Assembly: GCA_036245525.1 (NCBI GenBank)
Contig: BTPG01000003.1
Span: 141,171,797-141,235,796 of the forward strand
Length of the DNA stretch: 64,000 bases
Origin: Semisulcospira habei
Lineage: Eukaryota > Mollusca > Gastropoda > Semisulcospiridae
Reading direction: 5' to 3'
How positions within the stretch are numbered: position 1 is the stretch's first letter; every line of letters begins with the position of its first letter. Shown here piece after piece: positions 49,952-61,720 of this stretch. The position numbers and the translations under genes are program-made. The notes beneath the pieces were generated by a model that searched no databases, was not told the DNA's origin, and saw only the letters and a list, made by a program, of their open reading frames with translations.

Positions 49952-51705
49952 ATGAAGAAGACGAGGGTGATACCTTAGAAAAAAGGCCATCTTGTGAGTC
50001 CAGTGAACATACAGTTGTTAGTTGGTCAGTACCAATTAGAGCTTGCGGTCAAGACTATGAGCTGTTAGTGGATACGGGGGCCGTGAACTCCATGATTTCT
50101 GACACTATGTACGAGTCATTAGGCCTAGAGAGACCTAAACTCAGACCATTCAAACAGAGACTTTTGGGTGCTAGCGGAGAACTGCTCAAAGTACAAGGTC
50201 AGTGTCAGCTGTCATTTAGTATAGCCGGTCAAAGATACAGACAAAGAATACTTGTCGGAAATATCACATGTGAAGGTGTGATGGGAATGGATTTCCTTTC
50301 CAAACACAAGGCTGTACTGGATCTCTCCAACGGTGTCCTTAGTCTAACTGGAAAACTGATCCCAACTAACAGGGGAGTGAGTTCTTTATGCGCAAGAATA
50401 GCAATAAAGGAAAACGTAGCCGTCCCCCCTGAATATGAGATTCTCGTGAAGGGCACGATTCTTGGTGATTGGCTAGGTGGAGAAGAAGGGACGATAGAAC
50501 CACTGGTACAATACAAGGGAAGTAACAAAGTAGAGATCCCCAGGTCACTAGTAAAAGTGGTTGACAGAGAAGTCCTAATACCCATCACCAATTTTAGTGA
50601 ACATGTTTCTGAGGTCAAAGCAGGCACTACCCTCGCCTCCCTCCAAGCGGTTGACTTTATCGCTAATACAGAACCCCAGCAGATGGGCCACAAAGGCTCT
50701 ACTTTAGATAGTCTGCCAGATCATTTGAGAGAGTTAGTGGAGAATGTATCTGACCAGGTCAGTGACGAGACTAAAGGTGAGTTAGCCCACCTTTTACAGA
50801 AGTATCAAAACACGTTTGTGGGGCCAGGTGAAAAGCTAGGACGAACAGGCTTGGTCAAACACACTATAGATACAGGTGACCATAAACCAATCAAGCTTCC
50901 CCTTAGGCGTCCTCCCCTAGCCCAGAAACCCATCATTTGCGATGAAGTACACAAAATGTTGGACGCAGGCATTATAGAGTCGAGTGACAGCCCTTGGGCT
51001 GCGCCTGTCGTACTGGTGAAGAAGAAGACAAGTGAAATTCGGTTTTGTGTAGACTTCCGCAAGCTAAACGAAATCACGCGCAAGGACGCTTTTCCACTTC
51101 CAAGGGTAGATGAAAGCTTAGATCAGCTGTGCGGATCCAGGTGGTTTTCAACCTTAGATTTAACACAAGGGTTTTTCCAGGTGGAAATGGACGAAAAGGA
51201 TAAAGAGAAAACAGCGTTCTCAACACCCTTAGGGTTGTATCAGTTTAACGTCCTTCCATTTGGACTATGTAACAGTCCCGCAACTTTTCAAAGACTCCTT
51301 GAGCTTGTACTGAAGGGCATTGGGTTCGACAGAGTCCTAGTGTACGTTGACGATCTGATAGTCATGGCTAGAACAGAAAAGGAAGCGTTGGAAAATTTAG
51401 AAATCGTCCTACGGAGGTTGGAACAGGCCAACCTGAAAATCAAACCAAGCAAGTGTTCACTACTACAGAAGCCTGTAGAGTACTTGGGTCACACTGTGTC
51501 TGACCAAGGAATTTCGTGTAGTCAAGAGAAGGTCAAGGCCGTTCTTGATTGGCCGGTTCCTAGAAACCTAAAAGAAGTAAGAGGAATCTTGGGGCTAGCC
51601 TCTTACTACAGACGACACATTAAAAACTTCGCTGGTATTGCGAAACCAAAAAAGGACAGCCTTTTGTGTGGGATGAAAATTGTCAAACTGCCTTCGAGAC
51701 TCTGA
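49912..51705 (+). pseudogene. Gypsy pol: protease and reverse transcriptase
   Basis: Entered by the -1 shift. The aspartic protease motif LLVDTGAVNSMIS lies at about 50062-50100, with a second hydrophobic block VMGMDFL near 50278. Reverse transcriptase: VVLVKKKTSEIRFCVDFRKLN, STLDLTQGFFQVEMD (first catalytic Asp), KTAFSTPLGLYQFNVLPFGL and VLVYVDDLIVM (YVDD at 51343-51354), then EYLGHTVSDQGI and GLASYYRRHIKNFAGIAKP. The frame is lost at the A6 run 51648-51653, exactly before RNase H, which continues in another frame. No ORF-internal stop before that. Confidence 0.93.
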
Positions 51706-53030
51706 AACAAACGTTAGTGTCCGCTCCCATACTGGCATATCCTGATCCGAGTGGGACGTTTATTTTAGACACAGATGCCAGTGCTGATGCAATTGGGGCT
51801 GTCCTATCTCAGCGACAAGACGGGGTCGAAAAGGTCATAGCTTACGCAAGCAAGACACATCCTCAGAGTAGGAGACGATACTGCGTCACGTACAAGGAGT
51901 TGTACGCGGTAGTGTATTTCGTCCGGAGTTTTAGGCACTACCTGTGGGGAAACCATTTCTTGATCAGGACCGATCATGGATCACTCAGGTGGCTCCGAAA
52001 CTTTAAACAACCAGAGGGTATTGTGGCCAGGTGGATTGCCACACTAGACGCATACGATTTTGACATAGAACATCGGAAGGGTGTCAGTCATGGTAACGCA
52101 GACGCGATGTCACGTATACCGTACAGAAAGTGTCACAGGGAAGAGTGCAGTGATTGTTGCGAGAACCCGTTGAGGGTGGTCACTCGATCTCAAGCGAAAA
52201 ACTTAGAGTCGGGGGGTGCTATGGAGAATAGAAGTACAAATGTGGGGGATATGGAAACTACCACCACAAGGAAAGCGTGTAAACCTTCCACTTCTAATGA
52301 TCCGGGGAGCACAGTTGACCTAGAAACTCAAGAGCGGGGAATGCTCACAAGGTCTAGAGCAAAGGCACTGATAGCTGGGGCAGGCGATAGTAACCAATCC
52401 GAGGTGGAGAGTGTAGTTACCCGCCAAGGAACCGCTTGCGTAGACTCAGAAGGGGAGTGTAGTTCTAGATCAGAGCGTGCGACTCAGTCTCAGAGTCGAA
52501 GGCGACAGACGGATTCAGGTGCAAGGGGTGTAGATGTCAGGAGTAATCCTGAAGCGGGCTTGTTGGGAAATGAAGTCCCTTCTGATATCCCATGTCCTCC
52601 TAGTCCGTCGGAGGCAGACGAGTCGATGTCTGGAGATGTTGACCAATCTGGTGACGACCAGTTGGGGACGCATCATCCAGAATTAGTGGGCTTTGATCTA
52701 GCCCACGACGAGCAACATGAACTAACCGAGGAATTTTTCCCTGAACACTGGTATATGAGTTGGACACCTACCGAATTAAGGTCCGTACAGTTGAAGGATC
52801 CAATGACAAGGGTTTTACTTGAGTTGAAAGAAAAGAGAAACAAACCCTCCAAACCAGAGATTGCACAGTATGGTGATGATATAAGAACCGTGTTGTATCG
52901 CTGGGACGAACTTAGGGTCCTGGATGGATGGTATATTGATGCATACCTAGAGGGCGGGCTCGGAACCAGAACTGTTCTGATCGCTCCCCAAAGGATTCGA
53001 GATGACATCATGCACACGACCATAAACTAG
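51666..53030 (+). pseudogene. Gypsy pol: RNase H and linker
   Basis: RNase H motifs: ILDTDASADAIGAVLSQ (catalytic Asp), YKELYAVVYF (Glu) and IRTDHGSLRWL (Asp), then DFDIEHRKGVSHGNADAMSR. A long acidic, low-complexity linker of about 200 residues follows, with two TRS(Q/R)AK motifs (about 52183 and 52349), before the pre-integrase region IAPQRIRDDIMH. The frame ends at TAG 53028-53030; the zinc-binding part of integrase continues in the +2 frame (AGHLGRD). Confidence 0.92.
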
Positions 53031-54006
53031 CTGGACACCTAGGCAGGGACAAGTCAATTGCTCAGGTCAAAGCTCAGGTATACTGGCCACGCATGAATAG
53101 TGACATAGCCAGATGGTGTGCAGAATGTGTGCCTTGTGCTCAGAAAAAAACCGGGTCCTGGTAGAGGTAAACATCCGATGCAACATGTGAACACGGGTAT
53201 CCCCCGGTACTCCACTCGAGCGCATAGGAATCGACATTCTCGGTCCTCTACCTTTGACCGATAATGGGCATGAGTATATCGTAGTAGTACAAGACTACTT
53301 TACAAAATTCGTAGAGGCATACGCGTTGCCTGATCATACTGCCCAGACGGTAGCTGATAAACTCGTTACGGTGTTCATTTGTCGGTATGGAGTCCCTCGT
53401 GTTATCCACACGGATCAAGGGAGAGAATTTGAGTCAATTCTGTTTGAACAACTGTGCAATTTACTTGACATTGACAAAACACGAACTACGCCATATCACC
53501 CGCAGAGCGACGGGATGGTAGAAAGACACAATGCCGTATTACAACAAATGTTATCACTATTCGTCAACGAACGAAGAAATGACTGGGATGAGCACCTTCC
53601 CTACTTGTTAGCAGCATACCGAGCATCACAGAATCTGTCCACTATGTGTACACCTAACCTTCTCATGTTTGGTAGGGAAGTCACTCTGCCATTCGGGCTT
53701 TTCATGGGCCCTCCTCCCAAAACTCCCCAAGAGGCGTGCATGTGTGAATATGTGGAGTGGGTGAGACAGACGTTGGAAGCCACGTTTGACTATGCTGGGC
53801 GCAACTTACAGAAAAACAGCACCAGGCAGAAGAGATATTATGACAGAAAAGCTAGGGCTAGGGATATTCCAGTGGGATCCTTCTGTTGGAGTTGGTACCC
53901 ACCCAGAGGTAATGAAAAACTCGGGCTAGGCTGGACGGGTCCCTACCAAGTCTTGGAAAGGGTAGGAGATACCACAGTGACAGTTCAAAATTTTGCCCGG
54001 GCATAA
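53030..54006 (+). pseudogene. Gypsy pol: integrase
   Basis: 53030-53150 encodes the HHCC zinc module (AGHLGRDKS, YWPRM, CAECVPCAQK). The frame breaks at an A7 run (53144-53150) and again near 53200. From 53254 the catalytic core is open: FVEAYALPDHTAQ, IHTDQGREFES (catalytic Asp) and TPYHPQSDGMVERHN (catalytic Glu). The first catalytic Asp is in the IGIDILGPLP segment just upstream (53226-53254). A GPY/F-type module (LGWTGPYQVLERV) ends the protein. It would join element DNA to the chromosome. Confidence 0.92.
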
Positions 54007-54161
54007 CCCAGTAACCGTACACGATCTAAAAGTGTACAGGGGCCGCGATAAACCACCCTTCAACCCCATAACGCCCTAGAAACCCGCAAGACAAAAGAAG
54101 GGAGAAAACTGAAGATTGCCAAATTACGTTGTCTTTTACATCTAATTGTTTCAGATTCAAC

Positions 54162-54694
54162 ATGGCGCCAGGAGTGGTATGTGAATATTGTCAGGTCAGC
54201 TTCAAACGGCAAAAGAACAAAGTACGTCATCTACAAAGGGAGCATGCACAAGAATACAGGAACAGGCATGCGGTCACCCGACCAGTTGTGGGTGCAAACT
54301 CGGCCGACCTCAAGGGGGAGGGAGCAGCGTCCCGAGGGGACCAGCCGCGGTGTAAGCGGGACGACCGTTGCGCCGTGCTGGACCCTTAGGAAGAGGATCT
54401 AGAGCTTCCCCCCAGGGTCGGGCTTGTGCACCCACCACCTAAGCCAGGCTGTCCCTCCAGATGCCCCGAAAGTACCCGGACGACGCCACCGTACACGTAT
54501 GGTGGGAGAGACGCCTCGACAAGATACAGATGACGGTAACTGAGATTTTCCTGGCACTAGAGAGGGGTCGTCCCCTTTTGCCACAAACACTAGAGGCCTC
54601 CAGTGGACACAACACCGAGGACGGCGACAGAATACACCCCATCTTACACATCCCGAGGGTGCCTCCCTCTTCGGCAACGGAACGAGACCTGTAG
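54162..54694 (+). pseudogene. Extra ORF downstream of pol with C2H2 zinc finger
   Basis: The start Met-Ala-Pro-Gly at 54162 is followed at once by CEYCQVSFKRQKNKVRHLQREH, a Cys-X2-Cys-X12-His-X4-His zinc finger, then a basic and hydrophilic tail to the stop at 54387-54389. A second frame (54461-54694) continues with MPRKYPDDATVHVWWERRLDK and is probably the same ORF after a frameshift. The ATG is preceded by a pyrimidine stretch ending ttgtttcag (54146-54154), a good splice acceptor. This is the place of env in retrovirus-like elements, but there is no signal peptide or membrane segment. Function unknown; nucleic-acid binding is inferred from the finger. Confidence 0.7.
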
Positions 54695-55120
54695 ACAGAG
54701 GCAGCGCTGAACATCTTGGGGTCGGCGACGAGCATCAAGGATGATATCCAGGCGAGACTCCGATGCCTGCGGACCTACGGCGGTCGTTATTTCAGTAGGG
54801 CCGCCCGTAGTAATGATGATTAACTTCTTGTTGATAAAGCAATAATAGTCTGTGCAGGCTGTGTTTGAGTTAATTCAGGTACACTATGACTGTGATGAGA
54901 CTCGTATGCTGAACAAAGACAGTGGTCGGAGCTCCAGTGATAAAGACACTTTATCCCGTAAAGACAATATTTACTTACTATTTATTCGACGTTTACTTAA
55001 CGTTTATAACATAGTAGAAAGAGGCATCTTTCGACTTCATTGACTCTATTAGCATTAGTTTTAAAGTGACTCACTTTTTAGAGTGATAACGTTGTTTCAA
55101 TGTTACATTGAATTTGAGTC
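54695..55120 (+). other. Untranslated 3' region of Gypsy element
   Basis: No domain recognised between the extra ORF and the polypurine tract. Confidence 0.6.
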
Positions 55121-55129
55121 GGGGGGGAG
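55121..55129 (+). promoter_or_regulatory. Polypurine tract
   Basis: GGGGGGGAG immediately before the 3' LTR, the usual primer for second-strand DNA synthesis. Confidence 0.85.
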
Positions 55130-56361
55130 TGTGGCAGATGCCACTGTATTTTTGTCGTCATAAGATGCCGATTTCTTCTACGTTAGGCAACAACCTTAAC
55201 CATGTCTTTTTCTGCATTGCTTGCATTTTTATGCCTTCTTTTATTTGGTTGCGTTCAGTTCTGTGCACGTGAACTTGCTGGATAGAGTTCTACAGTAATA
55301 TGTGTTAGCAAATATTACGTAATTCGCATTCCTGCCTACGTGGTGAACTCGCCCTAGGTGGTTTGACGTCATTTATTAGTTGGCGGCTTCTTACGAGTTG
55401 TCCGAACAGGTATGACGTTTGTTTTAGTATTAGCGCATGCGCTTCATCCATTCTTAGTGTTTAGGACCAAAAGTGTAGAACTATATTCGGTCAGTTCACG
55501 TGCGCTTGCGAACAGGTAAGGAAGCCATTTTAGATTGTTCTAGAAGGATGGGAGTGTATATAAACCCTGCGAAGTCCGTGCTTGGTTGAGTTAGCCGGGA
55601 CTCCCGCAGCTCCATTAGCTTTTAGTCACCCTTAGGTACTGTAGCGTTAGGTTACAGCGAGGTCGGATTTCCGCCTACTCAAACGGGGTTGGGGTCAGTA
55701 TGGTTGGGAAGTAAGGATTTAGTGGTTACCCAGGGTCCTCATCCCATCTATCCCCCATGGAGTAAGGGGTCCTTATTTTTCATTGGGCTTTTGGGTGGAT
55801 TTTCTCTCTCTCTCTTTCTGTCCTTTGCTGTCCGTGTGAATGCGATGATGTTCGTCTCGTCATAGCTATCGATCATGGTCTTTTAGATTCATGTTTGTCG
55901 TATGAAAGTAATTAAAACGCGAGTTGTGTTTTGTATTAGTTACGTTTAGACATTACAAACTAGCCAGAAACAAGAAACGTGTAAAGCTTTAGGAAATAAA
56001 TTGTATCGTTAACCGTTGGCCTTTTGTTGAAGTCTTGCTGTTACTTAGTATTAGTGTTAGCGAAAGTAAATGTGCGTGTGAACGTTTAAATTCCACTAGA
56101 CTATCACAATTTCGTATGTTAGACATGCACAAGAAAAGGAAAACGTGCACTACCACTGAACTGTTGGGATAGCGCTACCAGATAAGATTACGTAACAGGA
56201 TCAGTATCTGTTTAGCGCCACAACTGTTAGTTTCGAGGTCGTGACCTAGCAGAATCATAACTGGTATATTTGGTGACGTGAATAACTGACACATTTGGTT
56301 ATTTATAGAACTGTTACATTTTGGTGCGCGTGACCAGGACTTGATTGAAAGATCCGTTACA
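55130..56361 (+). repeat. 3' LTR of Gypsy element
   Basis: 1232 bp, TG...CA, with TATATAAA at 55557-55564. About nine substitutions against the 5' LTR, i.e. roughly 0.7% divergence. Confidence 0.95.
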
Positions 56362-56365
56362 CATA

Positions 56366-56760
56366 CAATACACATAAAGATGTGACAGACGAGAAACCTT
56401 ACAAATATACGCTGACGCACAAAACCATCTACGTCATCAACACACGTTTCCACGCATACAGAATGCAGATAAATGGAAATATTTAAACGGATTACTGAGA
56501 TATTAAAAACATTTAAAAATCCATCACAAGGCTGTGGCTGTTAACTTTTTTATACATGCAGCCACCGGTGCTGTTCATAGCTCTAGTGGCCACAAACACA
56601 GGGCGTTAAGGAATGTCAGAGTCAGCATCCAAAGAAAAGCACTGCAGATGAGTTTTGATGTTAGGGAGCCTGACCTGTGTGAGACGGGAGGGCATTCCAT
56701 AACCGTGTTGCCTGATATTCAAAAGACCTTTTACCAAACGACTGCTTCACTCTGACGAAT
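56366..56760 (-). mobile_element. L2-like LINE 3' end, right portion
   Basis: Continuation of 47065-47175 beyond the Gypsy insertion. The last 150 bp (gatgagttttgatgttaggg, gggagggcattccataaccg) align with the C-terminal coding end of the L2-like family (compare gatgagttttgagggcagac and gagtgttccaggtgg at 3428-3503). Confidence 0.75.
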
Positions 56761-56792
56761 GCATACATTTTGTGGGAGATTGATAGACAATG

Positions 56793-57115
56793 GCAATGAC
56801 AGTTCAAGGGTAGCGCTTGATTAGCTTGGCACCTCGCTGAAATAAACTCCGCGAAACAAAATGGCCAGGTTAATTCAAGGTGGTCCCAGAATAGTAGGCG
56901 CCAAGATTATTCTGGCACCACCCTTAAATTAGCATGTCGAATCATCCACTGCAGTGTATGAGGAGGACTGAATGAGTCAAGTGGCATGTAACAGGACAGG
57001 ACAAGAACATCCTTCCATTCATAAATTGATACTTCAAAGGTGGTGCCAGAATAACTTGGCACCTTTGTGTCGACAAGCTGTCCTGGCACCACCCTTGAAC
57101 TATCATGGTTTAAGA
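56793..57115. repeat. Cluster of three family B foldbacks, decayed
   Basis: A solo left arm (agttcaagggtagcgcttga) at 56798-56840; a hairpin ttcaaggtggtcccagaata / tattctggcaccaccctta at 56873-56931; a hairpin ttcaaaggtggtgccagaat / gtcctggcaccacccttgaa at 57033-57102. Confidence 0.75.
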
Positions 57116-57862
57116 AAGACCCTTGATCTCTGTTTCGGTTCAGTTCCCAATGCGTACAAGTCATATGCCAAACCCTCTGATCACAATGCTGTACACCTTG
57201 TACCTACATACACACGTCTCTTAGAGCGGGTCAAACCCTTGCAAAAGCAGGTAAAAGTGTGGAATGCAGACACCGTAGCCCAACTTTAGGGGTGTCTTGA
57301 CTTACAGATTTAGATATGTTCCGTGACAGTTGTGTTAGCGTGGATGAGCTGACTGACCTTGTCACGAGTTACGTCTTTTTCTGTGTTAATACGGTTGTGC
57401 CAATCAAAACGTGTAAAGTATATGCGAACAACAAACCCTGGGTAACAAAGTACTTAAAGCATGCACTCAATGAAAAGAAGAGAGCGTTCTTTCAGGGAGG
57501 AATAGCAGAGAGGAAAGAAGCACAGAGAGTTGTCAAATCTGAAATCAAGAAAGAGAAACAAAGGTACAAAAACAAAATAGAGGTGAGGTTCAAATCAGGT
57601 GATATGAGAACTGTGTTGCAGGGAATAAAGACCATGACTGACACAAGTAAGCAGGGAGGCAACTCGTCTCGCATAACGCCCCTTGGTGGTAAAGATGAAG
57701 GGGTGTTTGCGGAGGAGTTGAATGATTTTTACTCAGTCCCGGTTTGATACTCATGCTTTCCGCTCTGTCACTGATGACATCAGAAACACAACTAAGACTG
57801 AGGGTCCACCTCTAGAAATTGATGAGAATGACGTACGCAATGTGTTTCAAAGTACCTTAATG
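57116..57862 (+). mobile_element. Non-LTR retrotransposon fragment (endonuclease C-end to RT linker)
   Basis: Plus-strand frames encode TLDLCFGSVPNAYKSYAKPSDHNAVHLVPTY (endonuclease end with the SDH motif), then, after a stop and shift near 57290, YPNNKPWVTK-like wording (ANNKPWVTKYLKHALNEKKRAFF) and NKIEVRFKSGDMRTVLQGIK, and finally IDENDVRNVF before the RT domain should start. At 57863 it is cut by the 3' end of the next, minus-strand element. The family looks Rex1/L2-like; the clade name is tentative. Confidence 0.8.
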
Positions 57863-59171
57863 GGCCTCTGTCGGTCTGGATCGGCCATTGATAATGCATC
57901 CTAGTTGTTCTGGTCTGATTGCCTGCTGAGCTGGATTTGAAGCAGCATCTTTTCTGACTGTAGAGGCCAATGCGGGAGTGGCAGTCCCTGCTGCAAAGAT
58001 CACATTATGTACGTGGTCGCTGGTCTGATAAAGTTGTTGCACTCCTTTCTGCGTGTCCGCATGTCTGCTGCTGCTTTCGACATCTTCTCTTCCCCTTGCT
58101 CGAGGCGTTGGTGGAGGATACTTCTACACTTTGCACGGTCATCCGCAAGGTGTCCCAGGACCCAGTGTCAATGTCCATTGCTCTCAGGTCCCTCTTGCAT
58201 AGCGTAGCTTGTGGCGACCAGTGTTTCCTCTCCCAGCTGCCAGTTCTCCGTAGAGTATGTCTTTTGGGATGCGGCCATCTTCCATGCGGTGAACGTCGCC
58301 GAGCCAGCGCAGTCAGCGTTGTCTGAGTAGGATGTACATGCTGGAAAGGCCAGCGCGTGATAGGACTTCGGTGTTAGTCACTCTATTTTGCCAAGATAAT
58401 TATGCCCAGGATACGGCGGATGCTTCTCATGTGGAAGGTGTTGAGTCTTCTCTCCTATCTAGCATATGTAGTCCATGCCTCACTGCCGTATAGCAGTGTG
58501 CTCATGACGCAGTCGTTGTACGCAGCCATCTTTGTTTTCACAGTAAGCTTGTGATTTGTCAACACTCGAGTTGTAAGGCATGCAAGAGTTGCAGCAGCCT
58601 TCCCAATCCTCTTGTCGATCTCGATGTCCAGAGAGAGCTTATCGGTGAGGGTGGACCCAAGGTACGTGAACTGGTGGACGACGTCGAGCTCTTAGTTGTC
58701 AATGGTGATGAATGGCGGTGTCTCTGTGTCCTGTCCCAGGACGTTCGTCTTCTTTAGACTGATAGTCAGTCCAAAGTCCTTTCAAGCCTGGGAGAATCGG
58801 TCCATCAGTGACTGTAGTTCCTGCTAGGTATGGGTCGAAACTGCCGCATCGTCAGCGAACAGCATGTCGCTAATGAGGGCTTAAAGTATTCTTGTCTTGG
58901 CTTTGAGGTGAGCAAGGTTGAAAAGCCTGCCATCTGATCTGGTTTGCAGGTAGATTCATCCTGTTGCATTACCAAAGGCATGCTTGAGCACTACAGTGAA
59001 AAAGTTCCCAAAGAAAGTAAGGGTCAGGACGCAGCCTTGTTTGACTCCGCTGCATACGTCAAAGGGTTCGGATGCGCTGCCGTTGGACTGCACTGTCCCC
59101 TTCATGTTGGTGTGGAAGGATTCTATTATACTCTGCAGTTAGGCGGGTATCCGATCTTTGAGAGGATCTTG
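57863..59171 (-). mobile_element. Non-LTR retrotransposon, minus strand, 3' portion (split)
   Basis: Continues from 62165-61727 after a later insertion. On the minus strand: LSKIGYPPNC, FDVCSGVKQGCVLT, MLFADDAAV (FADD), FGLTISLKKTNVLGQD, HQFTYLGSTLTDKLSLD, LTVKTKMAAYNDCVMSTLLYGSEAWTTYA, and the terminal zinc-finger-like CDLCSRDCHSRIGLYSQKRC. Several stops and shifts. The family has GVKQGC in place of the PQG motif and lacks the NAARL/HWLP tail of the L2-like group, so it is a different clade. Confidence 0.85.
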
Positions 59172-61720
59172 GACATGTCCTTGACTGGCTCATTATCAGG
59201 GAAGAGGGTAGTTTTCTCCAGTCACATGCAGTCAAGGAGATACCCTTCTCTGATCACAAAGCCATTTTCTGTGATCTCCTTTTGTGCAAATCTAAGCGTG
59301 CAATGAGAACTGTGTCCTCGAGAAATATGAAGAAAATAAACATTGATGTTTTCAGGGCTGATGTCCAGGTTGCGGTCACCCGCCTGTATGCAGATTCTTC
59401 TTACTTGTCCCTAGTTGACGATTACAACTCTGCTCTTCTCTCCATTCTCAATCATCATGCAGCACTCAGGACCAAGAATGTCACTGACCGACCCTCTTCT
59501 CCCTGGCTTACCGAGGATGTTAAGGTGGCAAAGCGACAGCTGCGTGAAGCTGAGAGGCGTTGGCATTCTAGCCATCTCACAGTCGATAGATAGATTTTTG
59601 CTTCCTGTCACGCTTCATTGAAGGGAGTACAACATCTAGCCAAGCGTGATTTTACTGTGCCCGTCTCACGGAATGTAAGTCTACAAAAATGCTGTTCCAG
59701 TTCTCTGATGAGCTGTTCGGCAACAGTAAAGATTCCTCGCTGCCATCATGCCTTCCCAGTTCAGAACTGCCTGATAGGTTTTGTGAATTTGTTTACGAGA
59801 AAGTTTCAGACATCCGAGGTGAGCTTGACACTTTGACGGATAGTGTTGCTGATGATGACTGTTCCAATCCTGTCTTTGCAGGTACACCCCTCTCTCAGTT
59901 CAAACCAGTGTCAGAGAGATACATTCAGGATATCTTGACTCGGTGCCCAAGCAAGAGTTGTGCACATGATCCAATTCCTGCTTCGTTACTGAGAGCATGT
60001 TCAGACGAATTACTGCCAATATTAACCAGAATTCTGAACTTTTCCCTCGTGTCAGGTTGTGTTCCTGATCTTTTCAAGCAAGCACTTGTCATTCCTCTCC
60101 TTATAAAGCTAAGTCTGGACAAGGAATGCTTGACAAATTATCGTCCAATTTCCAATCTGCCTTTCCTTGCCAAACTTTGGGAGAAAGTTGTTCTTCAGCA
60201 GCTTCAAAAGCACTTGAATGACAATGGCTTGCTTGACATGTATTCGTCAGCATACAGGAAAAATCATTCCACCGAAACCGCCCTGCTTCATGTTGTCAGC
60301 AATTTACTGACATCCGCTGACCAGAGAAAAGTCTCTATTCTTTGTCTACTGGATCTGTCGGCTGCGTTCGACACCATCGATCATGACATTATGTTAAGAC
60401 GACTGCAGTGTACTTTTGGCATAACTGACACTGCCTTACAATGGTTTGCCTCCTATTTGATAGGCCGCTCTCAGTGTGTGACTGCTGGAGGTGCAAAGTC
60501 CAAACCACTCCCCCTGCGTTGCGGCGTGCCCCAGGGCTCTGTCTTGGGGCATGTACTGTTTTCAATGTATACTCAACCCTTTTCATCTGTCGTGAGTCGG
60601 CATAGTTGTGGTTTCCACAAATATGCCGACGACACACAGCTGCTCAGGGACTCCAAGCTATGTGATGTCCCAATTGTAATTCAGGAACTCGAATTCTGTA
60701 TATCATCTGTTAAAAAATGGATGTTAATGAACAAGTTCATGCTGAATGATGCCAAAACTGAGTCAATGTGTGTCGCGTCATATCACACTCTTTCCCAGGT
60801 AACCTGCAGCAGCTTGACTGTTGGTGGAGCTAGCATACCTTTCAAACGCTGTGTTCGTGACCTTGGTGTTCTTTTGGACTCTACTTTGTATATGCATGAC
60901 CATGGCACTTCCATCTGTAGAGCAGCCTATTTCCAGCTGAAGAAAATCAGCTCTGTAAGATCTTTCCTGACTCAGTCTGCCACCACTCAGCTTGTGTCTT
61001 CACTGATTTTGAGCCGCATTGAATATTGTAATTGTTTGTTTGCTGGCCTGTCCTCTGAAGAACTGACTCGACTTCAGAGAATATTAAACAGTGCAGTTCG
61101 CGTCATTTTTCAGAAATCAAAAAAAGATCATGTGTCATCCTTGTTGTACCAACTTTTCTGGCTTCCCATCAAAGCTAAAATTGAGTACAAGGTAGCTACT
61201 TCCGCCTTCCGTCATTTCGATGGTACATTGCCTCCCTACCTTTCCAGTATGTTAACTACTTATCAAACTTCCCGCACCTTACATTCTAGCAGTGAAAAAC
61301 TTTGAGAGTACCGAAAATAAATACAAAGTCCTTTGGTCAAGGGTTCTTGCTCCAGTCATTTGGAATTCGCTTCCGAAGCACATTCGTGATGCCACGACAG
61401 TAATGTTTTTCAAAAGTCAGCACAAGACACATCTTTTCCAGTCTCACTACTCTGTCTTACCAAATTCCAGACTCTTTTCCGTTTCACAATAACATGATGA
61501 TCCTGTGCCAGTCCTTGTTGCGATGGTTGTTTGTGCTTTGGGTGTGTTTATGTGCAGTTAATTTTAGAATTTGTATTGTAATATTTGTATTTTGTGTTGT
61601 TGCTGTCTATTGATTTGTGTTTAGGTTTTAACTTTGATTTGCATTGTACAGCGCTTAAAGCCTGCACTGCAGGGAGTTTGCGCTTTATAAATATAATTAT
61701 TATTATTATTATTTATTTTT
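59172..61720 (+). mobile_element. L2-like LINE, 5'-truncated, inserted in another LINE
   Basis: Starts inside the endonuclease (SDHKAIFCDL near 59255), contains the reverse transcriptase ORF, and ends with gcgctttataaatataatta plus (ATT)n at 61671-61720. ATCTTG stands at both borders (59166-59171 and 61721-61726). The minus-strand LINE reads straight across if the insert is removed. Confidence 0.88.
59689..61305 (+). pseudogene. Reverse transcriptase of L2-like LINE, long open frame
   Basis: 538 codons open: the N-terminal linker, YRPISNLPFLAKLWEKVV, SSAYRKNHSTETALLHVV, SILCLLDLSAAFDTIDH (catalytic Asp), RCGVPQGSVLGHVLF, HKYADDTQLLRD (YADD), KLNDAK-like MLNDAKTESMC, VRDLGVLLDS, SRIEYCNCLFAGL, NSAVRVIF and LFWLPIKAKIEYK. 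It ends at TGA 61303-61305. The last conserved piece (APVIWNSLPKHIRD) follows in another frame (61292-61492), so a frameshift near 61295 removes the natural C-terminus. All catalytic residues are intact. The upstream linker region (59282-59593) lies in a different frame. Confidence 0.9.

Larger units (their letters stand above)
47176..56361 (+). mobile_element. Ty3/Gypsy LTR retrotransposon
   Basis: A 9.19-kb element: 5' LTR 47176-48423, primer site, gag, pol (protease, reverse transcriptase, RNase H, integrase), an extra zinc-finger ORF, polypurine tract (55121-55129) and 3' LTR 55130-56361. CATA on both sides (47172-47175, 56362-56365) is the target duplication; ACATA would also fit if the LTR ended one base earlier. 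Domain order with integrase after RNase H places it in Ty3/Gypsy. Coding breaks are listed in the gene entries. Confidence 0.95.

Noticed and set aside
50229..50693. Minus-strand frames within Gypsy pol
   Set aside because: Antisense shadows of the protease/RT frame.
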